Shown: positions 42,626 through 52,296 of the stretch, one piece after another
Numbering within the stretch: the first letter of the stretch is position 1
Layout: each line of letters opens with the position of its first letter
Assembly (NCBI RefSeq): GCF_015206815.1
Contig: NZ_JADEXZ010000041.1
Location: 1-53,087, forward strand
Source of the DNA: Fortiea sp. LEGE XX443
Lineage (GTDB): Bacteria; Cyanobacteriota; Cyanobacteriia; Cyanobacteriales; Nostocaceae
DNA: 53,087 bases
Direction of reading: 5' to 3'
Program-made: the position numbers and the translations under genes
Notes under the pieces: model-generated
What the model saw: the letters and a program-made list of their open reading frames with translations, nothing else
Told to the model about the DNA's origin: nothing
Database searches by the model: none

Positions 42626-42755
42626 AACTAAACTTGAATAAGTGAAAAATACATCGATAAATTGTGAGGAAGCGCCCCAGATTCAACCCCAGACGGAATT
42701 ATGCCGCAAGTGGTTCCAGAGGGATACAGCAACCTGATAACCTCAAGTTGGGGAG

Positions 42756-42856
42756 TGGGAAGTAGGGAATAGGGATTAGGAAAAAGGGTAGGGACTAGTA
42801 TCAAAAACAGATATCTAACCTCTATTCTGTAACCTGTAACCTGTAACCTCTATCCC
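42756..42856. repeat. paired G-rich and C-rich STRR heptads
   Basis: On the left are heptads of GGGAAGT/AGGGAAT/AGGGATT type (about 42757-42795). On the right are three TGTAACC units (42828-42848) and TCTATCC. The two blocks are broadly complementary, so the region could form a loose hairpin. Confidence 0.6.
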
Positions 42857-42895
42857 CTAGCTTCTCCATGAGCAATTGATATAACAGGGGAATTT

Positions 42896-43828
42896 ATGCG
42901 AATTTTGATTATGGGTGGTACTAGGTTCATTGGTGTTTACCTAACTCAAATACTTTTAAAACAAGGGCATGAGGTGGTACTGTTCAATCGGGGCAATCGT
43001 CCTGTACCACCAGGAGTAGGACAAATTATAGGCGATCGCACGGATGCAGCACAGCTGAAAGAAAAATTGTCACAAGAAAATTTTGACATCATTTTTGACA
43101 ATAATGGACGAGAACTAACTGACACTCAGCCATTAGCAGAAATTTTCCAAGGGCGGGTACAAAATTTTGTTTACATGAGTTCTGCGGGAGTTTATCTCAA
43201 ATCTGACCAATTACCTCATGTTGAAGGTGATGCTGTAGACCCTAAGAGCCGTCATTTAGGTAAACATGAAACAGAAGCCTATTTAGCTGAAAAAGGATTG
43301 CCTTTTACCTCAATTCGCCCGACTTACATTTACGGGCCGAGTAACTACAACGAATTGGAAGGCTGGTTTTTTGATAGAATTGTGCGCGATCGCCCGATTC
43401 TGATTCCTGGTAATGGGTTACATATCACGCAGTTGGGGCATGTGCAAGATTTGGCAACAGCCATGTCTTTAGTAGTCGGCAATCAAAAAGCGATTGGACA
43501 GATTTATAATATTTCAGGCGATCGCTTTGTCACATTTGATGGTTTAGCTCGTGCTTGTGCTGTAGCGGCTGGTAAATCACCAGATGCAGTTAAAATTGTA
43601 CATTACGACTCGAAAAAATTTGATTTCGGTAAACGCAAAGCTTTCCCTATGCGCGTTCAGCATTTCTTCGCATCGGTACATAAAGCCCAAGCAGAATTAA
43701 ATTGGCAGCCTGAATATGATTTAATTTCTGGACTGAGTGATTCTTTGAATAATGATTATTTAGCCAGTGGACGAGATAAAAAAGAAGTTGATTTTTCTGT
43801 AGATGAGGAGATTTTACAAGCTGTGTAG
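42896..43828 (+). CDS. atypical SDR, NAD-dependent epimerase/CSP41-like
   Basis: A 310-residue atypical short-chain dehydrogenase. The Rossmann motif is MGGTRFIGVYL (about residues 6-16), and MSSAGVY (about 94-100), with the usual Ser, is present. No clear YxxxK pair follows at the expected place. The IRPTYIYGPSNYNELEGWFFDRIVRDRPI region (about 139-167) resembles plant/cyanobacterial CSP41 proteins, which bind RNA in plastids and stabilise transcripts. A nucleotide-sugar epimerase is the alternative. It is the first gene on this strand and convergent with the Uma2 remnant. Confidence 0.75.
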   Translation: MRILIMGGTRFIGVYLTQILLKQGHEVVLFNRGNRPVPPGVGQIIGDRTDAAQLKEKLSQENFDIIFDNNGRELTDTQPLAEIFQGRVQNFVYMSSAGVYLKSDQLPHVEGDAVDPKSRHLGKHETEAYLAEKGLPFTSIRPTYIYGPSNYNELEGWFFDRIVRDRPILIPGNGLHITQLGHVQDLATAMSLVVGNQKAIGQIYNISGDRFVTFDGLARACAVAAGKSPDAVKIVHYDSKKFDFGKRKAFPMRVQHFFASVHKAQAELNWQPEYDLISGLSDSLNNDYLASGRDKKEVDFSVDEEILQAV

Positions 43829-43832
43829 AGTT

Positions 43833-44164
43833 CTATAGCTGATTTAGGTCAATACCCAATTCTCGTAATTTGGCAGCTAATTTCTCAACCTTCGCAGCTA
43901 ATCTATCAACTTGTTGGTTTTCCTGCTCAACGGGAGTAGGAACCCAATTTCCATTTGCATCATACCAGCGTAACCACGATCGCTCAATTCCTTTGTAAGA
44001 GCTTTGCCAAAGTCCTAATCCCAGTTGTAAACCAGGCATCCAAATTCGTGGTGTAGTTAAATTTATTTCACTATAGCTGTCTGCAACCAGTTGGAAAGCC
44101 TGTAATTTATCAGAATAACAGGTAGGAATTCTTTCGCTGGACGAGGCGGGTCTGTTTGATACAT
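43833..44164 (-). pseudogene. decayed Uma2-family gene (internal deletion and frameshift)
   Basis: Reading leftward, an ATG at 44164 opens with MYQTDPPRPAKEFLP, a typical Uma2/DUF820 start in cyanobacteria. It then loses the frame. A second frame continues with YSDKLQAFQLVADS and RIWMPGLQLGLGLW, then ends in WVPTPVEQENQQVD and a coiled C-terminus, the normal end of the same family. About 100 middle residues, including the PD-(D/E)XK nuclease core, are missing. The 68-residue frame from 44039 is the remaining intact tail. A complete relative lies at 46842-47405. Confidence 0.8.
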
Positions 44165-44271
44165 ATTATTACGGAGGATGAAAAATAAATAGAGGTTTTG
44201 TCTAGTTATACTTAGCTTATACAAACAACTTATAGAACTGACTTTAATTATAAATCAAATCTGAAGGATGT

Positions 44272-45345
44272 ATGCTGACAGCACTAGTAACTGGAGGCGC
44301 TGGATTTATCGGGGCGAATTTTATACTTTTATCTCGAAAAAATCAGTGGTTAAATGTAATTAACTTAGACAAACTAACTTATGCCAGCAATTTAGAAAAT
44401 TTAGCAGAATTGCAAGGCGATCGCAATTATCATTTTGTGCAAGGAGACATCGGTAACGTTGAATTAGTTAGTTATTTACTAAATAAATATCAACCTGATG
44501 CCATTATCAACTTTGCTGCCGAAAGTCATGTTGACCGTTCTATTTTCAGCCCTCAAATATTTATTCAAACGAATGTAGTTGGTACCTTTAATTTACTAGA
44601 AGCGGCTCGATTTTACTTGCAAAAGCTCTCACCTCAAAAACAGCAAAAATTTCGGTTTCTACATGTGTCTACAGATGAAGTATACGGCTCATTGCAACTT
44701 CATGAATCAGCATTTCGAGAAGATACAGCCTATGCGCCTAATAGTCCTTATTCAGCATCTAAAGCCGCAGCAGATCATTTTGTGCGAGCTTACTACCACA
44801 CCTATGGATTACCTACTTTAACAACAAATAGCTCAAATAACTATGGGATGCGTCAATTTCCTGAAAAACTCATTCCTTTGACTATTCTTAATGCTTTAGA
44901 TTGTAAGTCTTTACCAATATATGGTGATGGGAAAAATATTCGAGATTGGCTTTACGTTATTGATCATTGTGAAGCTATATATCTAGTTCTTCAAAACGGA
45001 AAACTTGGTGAAAATTACAATATTGGCGGACTGAATGAACAAACTAATTTAACAGTTGTAAAAAAAATATGTGCCATAATTGATGAATTAGCTCCTAAGT
45101 CAAATTTTTGCCATTCTTCTTTAATAACCTTTGTTCCAGATCGCCCAGGACATGACCGGAGATATGCAATTGATTGTAGTAAAATCAGGCGTGATTTAGG
45201 TTGGCATCCTCAAGAAAATTTTGATAGTGGTTTAAGAAAAACAGTCCAATGGTATCTTGATAATTCAGATTGGGTAAATCAAGTACGTTCAGGTGCTTAC
45301 GTGAATTGGTTGCAACAAAACTACGGAAATCGGAATGCAAAATGA
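44272..45345 (+). CDS. rfbB: dTDP-glucose 4,6-dehydratase
   Basis: A 357-residue extended SDR. The NAD motif is [13 protein letters not shown] (about residues 6-18), followed by [27 protein letters not shown] (about 84-110), the STDEVYGS segment (about 133-140) and [15 protein letters not shown] (YxxxK about 161-175), with TNSSNNYG after. The DE pair in STDEVYG is the active acid. It makes dTDP-4-keto-6-deoxyglucose from dTDP-glucose. The start has AAGGA five bases upstream. The stop overlaps the rfbA start (ATGA), showing translational coupling. The matching rfbC and rfbD are not in the window. Confidence 0.93.
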   Translation: MLTALVTGGAGFIGANFILLSRKNQWLNVINLDKLTYASNLENLAELQGDRNYHFVQGDIGNVELVSYLLNKYQPDAIINFAAESHVDRSIFSPQIFIQTNVVGTFNLLEAARFYLQKLSPQKQQKFRFLHVSTDEVYGSLQLHESAFREDTAYAPNSPYSASKAAADHFVRAYYHTYGLPTLTTNSSNNYGMRQFPEKLIPLTILNALDCKSLPIYGDGKNIRDWLYVIDHCEAIYLVLQNGKLGENYNIGGLNEQTNLTVVKKICAIIDELAPKSNFCHSSLITFVPDRPGHDRRYAIDCSKIRRDLGWHPQENFDSGLRKTVQWYLDNSDWVNQVRSGAYVNWLQQNYGNRNAK

Positions 45346-46253
45346 AAGGAATTATTTTAGCTGGTGGCTTTGGTACGCGTCTTTATCCTATAACCAATGT
45401 TGTTAGTAAACAACTGATGCCAATATATGACAAGCCAATGATTTATTATCCATTGTCTGTGTTAATGCTGGCTGGAATTAGAGAAATTTTAATTATTTCA
45501 ACACCCAATGATTTACCATTATTGCAAGAACTTTTAAAAGATGGTTGTCAATGGGGTTTGCAGTTTAGTTATATTGAACAGCCTTATCCAGAAGGTTTAG
45601 CTCATGCTTTTATTTTAGGTAAAGAATTTATTGCAAATCAGCCAGTCTGCTTAATTTTAGGAGACAATCTATTTTATGGTAATGGTTTAAGAGAAGTGTT
45701 AATTAAAGCCGCACAATTAAAAGAAGGCGGACTCGTTTTTGGCTATCAGCTAAAAGATCCAAGTCCTTATGGAGTGATTGAACTTGATGCTGAAGGTTGG
45801 GTAATAGGAATAGAAGAAAAACCTGCATTTCCTAAGTCTAAATATGTTATTCCAGGTATTTATTTTTATGATTCTCAAGTAGGAAAAATTGCCGCTAATC
45901 TCAAACCTTCTGTACGTAATGAACTAGAAATAACTGATGTGAATATGGCTTATTTAAAGCAAGGAAAATTAAAAATCGAGCTTCTGGGACGTGGATATGC
46001 TTGGTTAGATGCGGGAACTCACGAATCTTTACATCAGGCTGCTAATTTTATTCAAACTTTAGAAGAAAGGCAAGGATTAAAAATAGCTTGTATTGAAGAG
46101 ATAGCCTACAATCAAGGCTATATAGATGCTTGCCAACTCAAAGAATTGATTGAACCAATGTCTAAAAGTAGCTATGGTCAATATTTAATGTCAATTTTAG
46201 AAGACGATTATCTCATTAACAGAAAAAGACCACAATGTTTCATTAATTCGTAG
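45342..46253 (+). CDS. rfbA: glucose-1-phosphate thymidylyltransferase
   Basis: A 303-residue nucleotidyltransferase from ATG at 45342. An in-frame extension upstream overlaps rfbB and is not family-like. The signature is [13 protein letters not shown] (about residues 6-18), with [14 protein letters not shown] (about 25-38) and LGDNLFYG (about 108-115). The C-terminal region [15 protein letters not shown] (about 217-231) is also diagnostic. It makes dTDP-glucose, the substrate of the overlapping rfbB. Together they give the precursor of dTDP-deoxyhexoses such as rhamnose. Confidence 0.93.
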   Translation: MKGIILAGGFGTRLYPITNVVSKQLMPIYDKPMIYYPLSVLMLAGIREILIISTPNDLPLLQELLKDGCQWGLQFSYIEQPYPEGLAHAFILGKEFIANQPVCLILGDNLFYGNGLREVLIKAAQLKEGGLVFGYQLKDPSPYGVIELDAEGWVIGIEEKPAFPKSKYVIPGIYFYDSQVGKIAANLKPSVRNELEITDVNMAYLKQGKLKIELLGRGYAWLDAGTHESLHQAANFIQTLEERQGLKIACIEEIAYNQGYIDACQLKELIEPMSKSSYGQYLMSILEDDYLINRKRPQCFINS

Positions 46254-46302
46254 CCAATTAATTTCCTGTGGTAAAAACTCCGCATACCTCTGCGTTTAAA
46301 TT

Positions 46303-46821
46303 TTACTCAACATTACTAACTTTTGGCGGCAAAAGATAAATTAAACCCGATATTAAAGTCAACACCACAGAAATCCAAAAAGCGATTAATGATGGAGTTT
46401 TCCATTGTGCTGATAAAGGTGCAATCAAAAGTGCGATCGCCGCTATTTGACTGACAGTTTTGAGTTTACCCCAAATATTCGCCCCCGAAATCGTGGTTTG
46501 ATTTACTCGCCAACCAGCGATCGCTAACTCTCGCGCTAAAATTAAAAACACTCCCCACGCTGGAACTTTCCCTAACTCAATCAACACCATCAACGGCGCA
46601 AGCACCAAAAATTTATCTACTAAAGGATCTAAAAACTTACCCAAATCACTAATTTGGTTGAGTTTCCGCGCTAAATATCCATCTAACCAATCCGTTAACG
46701 CCGCTACCAAAAAAATAGCCAAACATACCCATTTAGCTTGTGCTGTCGGGTTGTACAAACCATAAAGCAGAAATGGTACACCGAGAAGGCGAGAAAAAGT
46801 AATCCAGTTAGGTAAAGTCAT
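46303..46821 (-). CDS. pgsA: CDP-diacylglycerol-glycerol-3-phosphate 3-phosphatidyltransferase
   Basis: A 172-residue integral membrane enzyme from ATG at 46821 (MTLPNWITFSRLL is the usual start). An in-frame extension to 46857 would overlap the upstream Uma2 gene by 16 bases. The CDP-alcohol signature DWLDGYLARKLNQISDLGKFLDPLVDK (about residues 48-74) has all of D-x2-DG-x2-AR-x8-G-x3-D-x3-D. About five transmembrane helices are visible. It makes phosphatidylglycerophosphate, the precursor of phosphatidylglycerol, which is essential for photosystem assembly. It probably follows the Uma2 gene transcriptionally. Confidence 0.92.
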   Translation of the reverse strand: MTLPNWITFSRLLGVPFLLYGLYNPTAQAKWVCLAIFLVAALTDWLDGYLARKLNQISDLGKFLDPLVDKFLVLAPLMVLIELGKVPAWGVFLILARELAIAGWRVNQTTISGANIWGKLKTVSQIAAIALLIAPLSAQWKTPSLIAFWISVVLTLISGLIYLLPPKVSNVE

Positions 46822-46841
46822 GATTTGGATTGAGGAATTAT

Positions 46842-47405
46842 TTATAACTTTAACCAAGCAAATAATTGCCCTAATGTCAAATTTAAATCACTGACTAAAT
46901 CGGGAACTGGCAATATATCTTCTTCGTTTTCTAAAAATATTAATTGCTGGTGAGGCGGATAAACTAAAACACAATATTCCTCTGGATCAATTAACCAACC
47001 TAAGCTAGTACCGTGATTTAAACAATGTAAAATATTTTTGGTGACTTTGGTTGTACTTTGTTCAGGAGAGAGGATTTTAATTGTCCAATCTGGGTATGTA
47101 TTAAAAACATTGGCGATATTACCTTTTTCATCTACAGGAATCCGCTCCCAAGCAAATACTGCTACATCTGGAACAGTGGAACGTCCACCAAAGGTACAGC
47201 GCAATTCTGGAAAAGCTAGGGCGATTTTTCCAGGCTCGACTACACTATTAACTGTAGTTACCAATTTACCCTGAAGTCTACTATGTTTACCTTGAGGCAT
47301 AGGTTTTTGAAATATTTCTCCATCGATATATTCACTTGCTGGTTTAGTTTCTGGTAATTGTAAAAATTCCTCTAAAGATATACGGCGAATTGGTGTTTTA
47401 ATCAT
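46842..47405 (-). CDS. Uma2-family (DUF820) putative endonuclease
   Basis: A 187-residue protein of the Uma2/DUF820 family with a PD-(D/E)XK nuclease-like core. It has ISLEEFLQLPETKPASEYIDGEIFQKP (about residues 9-35), RSTVPDVAVFAWERIP (about 74-89, with the PD pair), WTIKILSPEQSTTKV (about 106-120, the degenerate E-x-K strand has I-K instead of E-V) and LGWLIDPEEYCVLVY (about 134-148). Such genes are very abundant in cyanobacteria and often degenerate. Nuclease activity is inferred from the fold. Length and domain are intact. It starts with ATG 47405. Confidence 0.82.
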   Translation of the reverse strand: MIKTPIRRISLEEFLQLPETKPASEYIDGEIFQKPMPQGKHSRLQGKLVTTVNSVVEPGKIALAFPELRCTFGGRSTVPDVAVFAWERIPVDEKGNIANVFNTYPDWTIKILSPEQSTTKVTKNILHCLNHGTSLGWLIDPEEYCVLVYPPHQQLIFLENEEDILPVPDLVSDLNLTLGQLFAWLKL

Positions 47406-47573
47406 AATATTTACCTGCGCGTATTTAAACTCAAGGTTAGCTTAAATCAATTGATTTGACCAAAAGGATTTCTCTCAAATTCCCGGTTTGATCCTAGAAG
47501 ATTGGACATATAAAAAGGCGTGAGTGTCATTTACATGGCATGATCTGTATTTTGAGATCATCCAAACAATACT

Positions 47574-48992
47574 ATGACTGACAATATAGATTTTCGCATT
47601 GAGCGCGACTCAATGGGCGATCGCCAAATTTCTAGTAGCGCTTATTACGGCATCCAAACTTTACGGGCGACCGAAAACTTCCCTATCAGCGGAATCAAGC
47701 CCTTGCCTACTTACGTAGATGCTTGCTTAATTATTAAAAAAGCTACAGCAATTGTTAACGGTGAATTAGACTGTATTCCCCAAGATATTAGTCAGGCGAT
47801 TGTTAAAGCCACTGATGAAATCCTCGCGGGACAATTGCGTGACCAGTTTGTGGTCGATGTCTATCAAGCGGGTGCTGGGACTTCTCACCACATGAATGTT
47901 AACGAAGTTTTGGCAAATCGGGCGTTAGAAATTCTCGGTGACGAAAAAGGTAATTACAAACGAGTTAATCCTAACGACCATGTTAACTATGGGCAGTCTA
48001 CCAATGATGTGATTCCCACAGCAATTCGCATTGGTGGTTTATTGGCACTGTCTCATACACTGCACCCAGCTTTAGAAAAAGCGATCGCCGCTTTAGAAAA
48101 CAAAGCTGTAGAATTTCAGGATATCGTCAAATCTGGCAGAACCCACATGCAGGACGCTGTACCTGTGCGTTTGGGTGATACTTTTGCTGCTTGGGCGCAA
48201 ATCCTCGCAGAACATCAAAACCGCATCTATACTGCTTCTGGAGATTTGATGGTGCTGGGTTTGGGTGGTAGTGCGTCTGGTACAGGTTTGAATACCCATC
48301 CTCTATATCGTAGCCGTGTCGTGGGTGTGCTTTCAGAATTACTCAACTTGCCCTTAGAACCTGCACCTCACTTGATGGCGGCCATGCAGAGTATGGCTCC
48401 TTTTGTCAATGTTTCTGGTGCTTTACGGAACTTGGCACAGGATTTAGTCAAAATATCTCATGATTTGCGGTTGATGGATTCGGGGCCAAAAACTGGCTTG
48501 AAAGAAATTCAACTTCCTCCAGTCCAACCTGGTTCCTCGATTATGCCAGGGAAATATAACCCAGTTATGGCAGAGATGACATCGATGGTGTGTTTTCAGG
48601 TGATGGGTTACGACAGTGCGATCGCTCTTGCCGCCCAAGCGGGACAATTAGAATTGAATGTGATGATGCCGTTGATTGCTTATAACCTGATTCACAGCAT
48701 CGAAATTCTGGGCAATACTATCGCCACCCTAACAGAACGCTGCATTCAAAATATTACTGCCAACCGCGATCGCTGTTTGGCATATGCCGAAGGCAGTTTA
48801 GCTTTAGTCACCGCCTTAAATACTCACATTGGCTATCTCAAAGCTGCTGAAGTCGCCAAAGAATCATTAGAAACTGGCAAATCTCTCCGACAGATTGTTT
48901 TAGAAAAAGGGCTAATGACTGAAGCCGAATTAGCCAAAGTTTTAAATCTAGAACAGATGAGTGCTATTTTACCCCTCAAGGCAGAATCTTAA
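47574..48992 (+). CDS. aspA: aspartate ammonia-lyase-type protein (class II fumarase family)
   Basis: A 472-residue enzyme. The start FRIERDSMGDRQISSSAYYGIQTLRATENF is aspartase-like. GAGTSHHMNVNEVLAN (about residues 101-116) corresponds to the TSxNMNxNE region with His in place of the usual Asn. HVNYGQSTNDVIPT (about 138-151) and the family signature GSSIMPGKYNPVMAEM (about 321-336) are present. It reversibly converts aspartate to fumarate and ammonia. A fumarase assignment is less likely, given the aspartase-type N-terminus. The C-terminal 60 residues (SLRQIVLEKGLMTEAEL) are the usual lyase tail. It is transcribed alone. Confidence 0.85.
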   Translation: MTDNIDFRIERDSMGDRQISSSAYYGIQTLRATENFPISGIKPLPTYVDACLIIKKATAIVNGELDCIPQDISQAIVKATDEILAGQLRDQFVVDVYQAGAGTSHHMNVNEVLANRALEILGDEKGNYKRVNPNDHVNYGQSTNDVIPTAIRIGGLLALSHTLHPALEKAIAALENKAVEFQDIVKSGRTHMQDAVPVRLGDTFAAWAQILAEHQNRIYTASGDLMVLGLGGSASGTGLNTHPLYRSRVVGVLSELLNLPLEPAPHLMAAMQSMAPFVNVSGALRNLAQDLVKISHDLRLMDSGPKTGLKEIQLPPVQPGSSIMPGKYNPVMAEMTSMVCFQVMGYDSAIALAAQAGQLELNVMMPLIAYNLIHSIEILGNTIATLTERCIQNITANRDRCLAYAEGSLALVTALNTHIGYLKAAEVAKESLETGKSLRQIVLEKGLMTEAELAKVLNLEQMSAILPLKAES

Positions 48993-49121
48993 TCCTATTT
49001 TTGAGCTAAATGTAGGGTGGGCATTTTCAACAAAACCCTCAACCAATTAAGAATATACTAGTTAATGTCCACCTTACAAACACCTGAATTTTCTTCACAT
49101 TTATAGATAAATCTATTGATT

Positions 49122-49505
49122 ATGGATATTATCGAAATTCTCAAAGATGACTATCAAAGATTTCCCGAAAATCAAACATATAACATTTACGCTGAAGATG
49201 TTTATTTTCAAGACGCAGTTTTCAAGTTTCGGGGCATTAAACTTTACCAGTGGATGATTAATTTCATCAAGACTTTCTTTTTCAATCCCAGGATGGATTT
49301 GCATGATATTCAACGCTTGGGAGATACCATCAAAACCGAGTGGACACTTAGTTGGAATAGTCCCCTACCTTGGAAACCACGCATTTCTATTCGCGGCTGG
49401 AGTGAATTAGTTCTCAACTCCGATGGTTTGATTGTTTCTCACATTGATTATTGGCGTTGTTCACGCGTGGATGTATTTAAGCAGCATTTCTTTTCACAGG
49501 CGTAG
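49122..49505 (+). CDS. DUF2358 family protein
   Basis: A 127-residue protein (ATG 49122; a TTG six bases earlier is in frame). It is NTF2-like: DIIEILKDDYQRFPENQTYNIYAEDVYFQDAVFKFRGI, then WTLSWNSPLPWKPRISIRGWSELVLNSDGLIVSHIDYWR. This is a family shared by cyanobacteria and plant plastids with no defined function. It is probably soluble. It follows aspA by about 130 bases. Confidence 0.8.
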   Translation: MDIIEILKDDYQRFPENQTYNIYAEDVYFQDAVFKFRGIKLYQWMINFIKTFFFNPRMDLHDIQRLGDTIKTEWTLSWNSPLPWKPRISIRGWSELVLNSDGLIVSHIDYWRCSRVDVFKQHFFSQA

Positions 49506-49607
49506 GTTTTTTCAACGCAGAGAGGCGCAAAGGAAGGCAGAGTGTTTTTGGAGTAAATTTTACGCTAAAGGTGGCTACTTTAACCACACATTTTCATGCC
49601 GATTTAC

Positions 49608-52172
49608 TTAATCATGCAGTTGTAACAAATGCTGACCATTAAAGTGAATTAAATGCGTCTTATCTTCAGCAACCCAGACATCTGTTTCCCAAGCAATCTC
49701 TGTGAGATACTCTATCATCGCTTGACGGCTGAGAAATGCTGTTACCATCACCAGGGGTATTTTTGACCTGTTAAATGTATTCTTAAGTTCATTCTGCCGC
49801 TTAGGATTGATTGCGCCGTGAGAAGTTACAGCTTCAATTAAAACTAGCCAGTTATTGGCTATAAAGTGGATGATAACATCTGGCATTTTGCCGTGAGAAT
49901 CAACAGTAATGCCTAAGTCTGCTAATGCTGCTTGATTAAAATGGGCAAACTTTTCGTCTGTATCACCAACATAAATCAGCTTTCCGCCAGGCGTAAACCG
50001 AGGAGCAAAATCACTAATAATTTTTTCAATTAGAATATTTTGCCCACCTGGTGATAAGGTTTTAATCTCCCCTTCAATCTCTATGGGGATGCGAGACATT
50101 TCCCGTTCTTGAGCATATCGCTTTTTGAGTGTCTCAACGGAAGCCAAGTAAGTATGGATACTCTTTTCCCATTCATCGCTACCATAGGTTCGCAAGAGTT
50201 CCAGCGCACTTTCTTCTATTTGATAAACCGTTTTTGGGCTATTAATGGGACGGCTTAATTTATCTGGATTTGCAACTATCAAAGCTGCATCTAAAAATTG
50301 GTGTACTGTTTGGCGACGCACTGTTTCCCGCGTGTTGGGCTTGTAAGTTTTGCCATAGTGTTGTGCCATAAATTCCATTATGGGTGTAATTCCCATCAAA
50401 GGGGCTGCTGCTGATTGCCAAGAATCTGTGGGCTTTAAATCAAGCAAAGCCACCAGAGTCAATGCTGATCGTTCATTTAGTTGTGCGCGAGGAAAGCCCA
50501 ATTGCGTTAAAATTTGTAGTGCTTCATCAATTCGAGCCTTAGTAACTATTGGGTTGTTTCCTGGCTGATTTGTCATATTTAGTAACTCTATTTCCACAAT
50601 TGCATCGATTTCTCTTTGAGAGGGAAACTTTTCACCAACCCGTTTCCCCACAGATATCAGCTGTTCCAACGTAGGGTATTTTAAGCTGCGTAAGTCTGTA
50701 GCATTTACTTGAGTATGTCCATTGAACAGCCGAAAAAATATATCTACCAGACTGGAATTAAGATATATTGCCAGTCCACGCGCTAAATTCAAGTCAAGTC
50801 CACGTCCATCTTTGTGAAAATAATTCAGGTGATTTTCAAAGCCGACACTAGTGCAGTCAATTCGGTTAGCATCATAGACAACAGCAACAATCCGCCTTTT
50901 CTCTTCTTTAGATGAGAACCTTTTACAGAGAACGTAATGCTCGTTTGGTACTAACAGGTTTGCTGTGGCTTCTACATTTATTAAGGCTTGGGGCTTTTTG
51001 GTGATTTTGGGATATTCTACATACCCATCGACAAAATTCACTGGGTAAAGCAACGGAATTGTATTCTTTTCGGGATTTGCTCTTAAATACTGTTTCGCAC
51101 GGAAATCAACTACCCGTCCAGTCGAAACTTTTAAACCCAAATCGGTTAAAGTGCAGGTGAAATCAGACATTTGCTGAACAACCTGCTGGCTGAGAGTATC
51201 GGGAATAATATGAATGAATTGCTCTGAATCATCTGGATGAACTAAGTCTGTATAAAGTACAGAGTTGGTCATTACAAAGTCATCGTTGACACCAGCGCTT
51301 TTGCTGATTAGTACTGTATCTAACTTTTGCTTTTGTTTTGTGGCGTGAATAATAATTGTTTCTTGTAAAACATCATCATCTTGAAATACTTCTTGTCGAG
51401 ATTCAAAAAGATGTATCTGTTGCAAAGCCATAATTTCTAAGAACATCTTGCGGAAATCTCGAAAATATAGCCCATTGCAAAAACTACGTGGGGTAATAGC
51501 GATAAACTCTCCTCCTGGTTTGAGGAGTAAAGCCGTAGCCGCCATAAAACCTGTGTAGAGATTACTTGTTTCTAAACCTATAGAACTTAGTAATTTACGA
51601 ACTTTGGAATTGGCTTTTATTTTTAAATAAGGTGGATTAATAATGGTGTGAGTAAATTCTGTTGTGCTGTTTGGTTGATAAAACAAATCAGGTTGCAGAA
51701 GCCTTACAGCATCCTCGATGAAGTCTTGCTCACGAACTTCGTAATTAAAGATAATTTTGGTGTTTTGACATTCTTCCGCACAAAGTTCTAAGGTTTGATT
51801 CAAATAATTAATCAGAACAGAATCAATTTCGTAGGCGACAATGCGTAATTTTAATGGATGTTCTTGCTGCTTACATAGTTTGGCGACAAATGCTGCTAAG
51901 AGTGAACCAACTCCTGCACCAGCATCAAGCAGAGAAATGTCGCTTAAATTCTGCCTATTAAACATTCCAGCCATTAAGTCTGCTACTGAAATAGGCGTGA
52001 GAAACTGTCCCATCACTATTTTTTTGTTCTCTGTCAGCTGTGAGTTGGCTACAAGCCGCAGGAGTTCTACTTCAGCAAGCAAGTTTTGAGTAGACAGTTT
52101 TACTTGACTACTGAAAACTGAGCTACTATTAGGAGCTGATGCAAAGTCTTGGCTGTTTGAAGGTATAGGCAC
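49608..52172 (-). CDS. fused type II restriction-modification enzyme, PstI/BsuBI-like
   Basis: An 854-residue single polypeptide. The first part (about residues 30-530) is an N6-adenine DNA methyltransferase with motif I LLDAGAGVGSLLAAF (about 80-94) and motif IV NPPY (about 178-181), plus a target-recognition region. The second part (about 535-854) resembles the BsuBI/PstI endonuclease. It has the helical N-domain with PLMGITPIMEFMAQHYGKTY and NTRETVRRQTVHQFLDAAL (about 590-635), and a catalytic region with YVGDTDEKFAHFNQAALADLG, PDVIIHF and LIEAVTSHGAINPKR (about 735-800). Both activities in one chain mean no separate specificity subunit. The recognition site is probably CTGCAG or a related ATGCAT-like sequence, by family. 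The start is GTG. Confidence 0.8.
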   Translation of the reverse strand: MPIPSNSQDFASAPNSSSVFSSQVKLSTQNLLAEVELLRLVANSQLTENKKIVMGQFLTPISVADLMAGMFNRQNLSDISLLDAGAGVGSLLAAFVAKLCKQQEHPLKLRIVAYEIDSVLINYLNQTLELCAEECQNTKIIFNYEVREQDFIEDAVRLLQPDLFYQPNSTTEFTHTIINPPYLKIKANSKVRKLLSSIGLETSNLYTGFMAATALLLKPGGEFIAITPRSFCNGLYFRDFRKMFLEIMALQQIHLFESRQEVFQDDDVLQETIIIHATKQKQKLDTVLISKSAGVNDDFVMTNSVLYTDLVHPDDSEQFIHIIPDTLSQQVVQQMSDFTCTLTDLGLKVSTGRVVDFRAKQYLRANPEKNTIPLLYPVNFVDGYVEYPKITKKPQALINVEATANLLVPNEHYVLCKRFSSKEEKRRIVAVVYDANRIDCTSVGFENHLNYFHKDGRGLDLNLARGLAIYLNSSLVDIFFRLFNGHTQVNATDLRSLKYPTLEQLISVGKRVGEKFPSQREIDAIVEIELLNMTNQPGNNPIVTKARIDEALQILTQLGFPRAQLNERSALTLVALLDLKPTDSWQSAAAPLMGITPIMEFMAQHYGKTYKPNTRETVRRQTVHQFLDAALIVANPDKLSRPINSPKTVYQIEESALELLRTYGSDEWEKSIHTYLASVETLKKRYAQEREMSRIPIEIEGEIKTLSPGGQNILIEKIISDFAPRFTPGGKLIYVGDTDEKFAHFNQAALADLGITVDSHGKMPDVIIHFIANNWLVLIEAVTSHGAINPKRQNELKNTFNRSKIPLVMVTAFLSRQAMIEYLTEIAWETDVWVAEDKTHLIHFNGQHLLQLHD

Positions 52173-52296
52173 AATTAGTGTTATTAACTGGAATTAAATT
52201 GATAAATCTTTAGAGATTGATATCTCAAAATACTATAAATCATCACTCCCTTGTCGAAGCTCCGAACTCCATCTTGCCAGCAAACTCTAAATATAT

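Noticed and set aside
46821-46857. PgsA start at 46857
   Set aside because: It would overlap the Uma2 gene and add residues not seen in the family. ATG 46821 gives the normal N-terminus.
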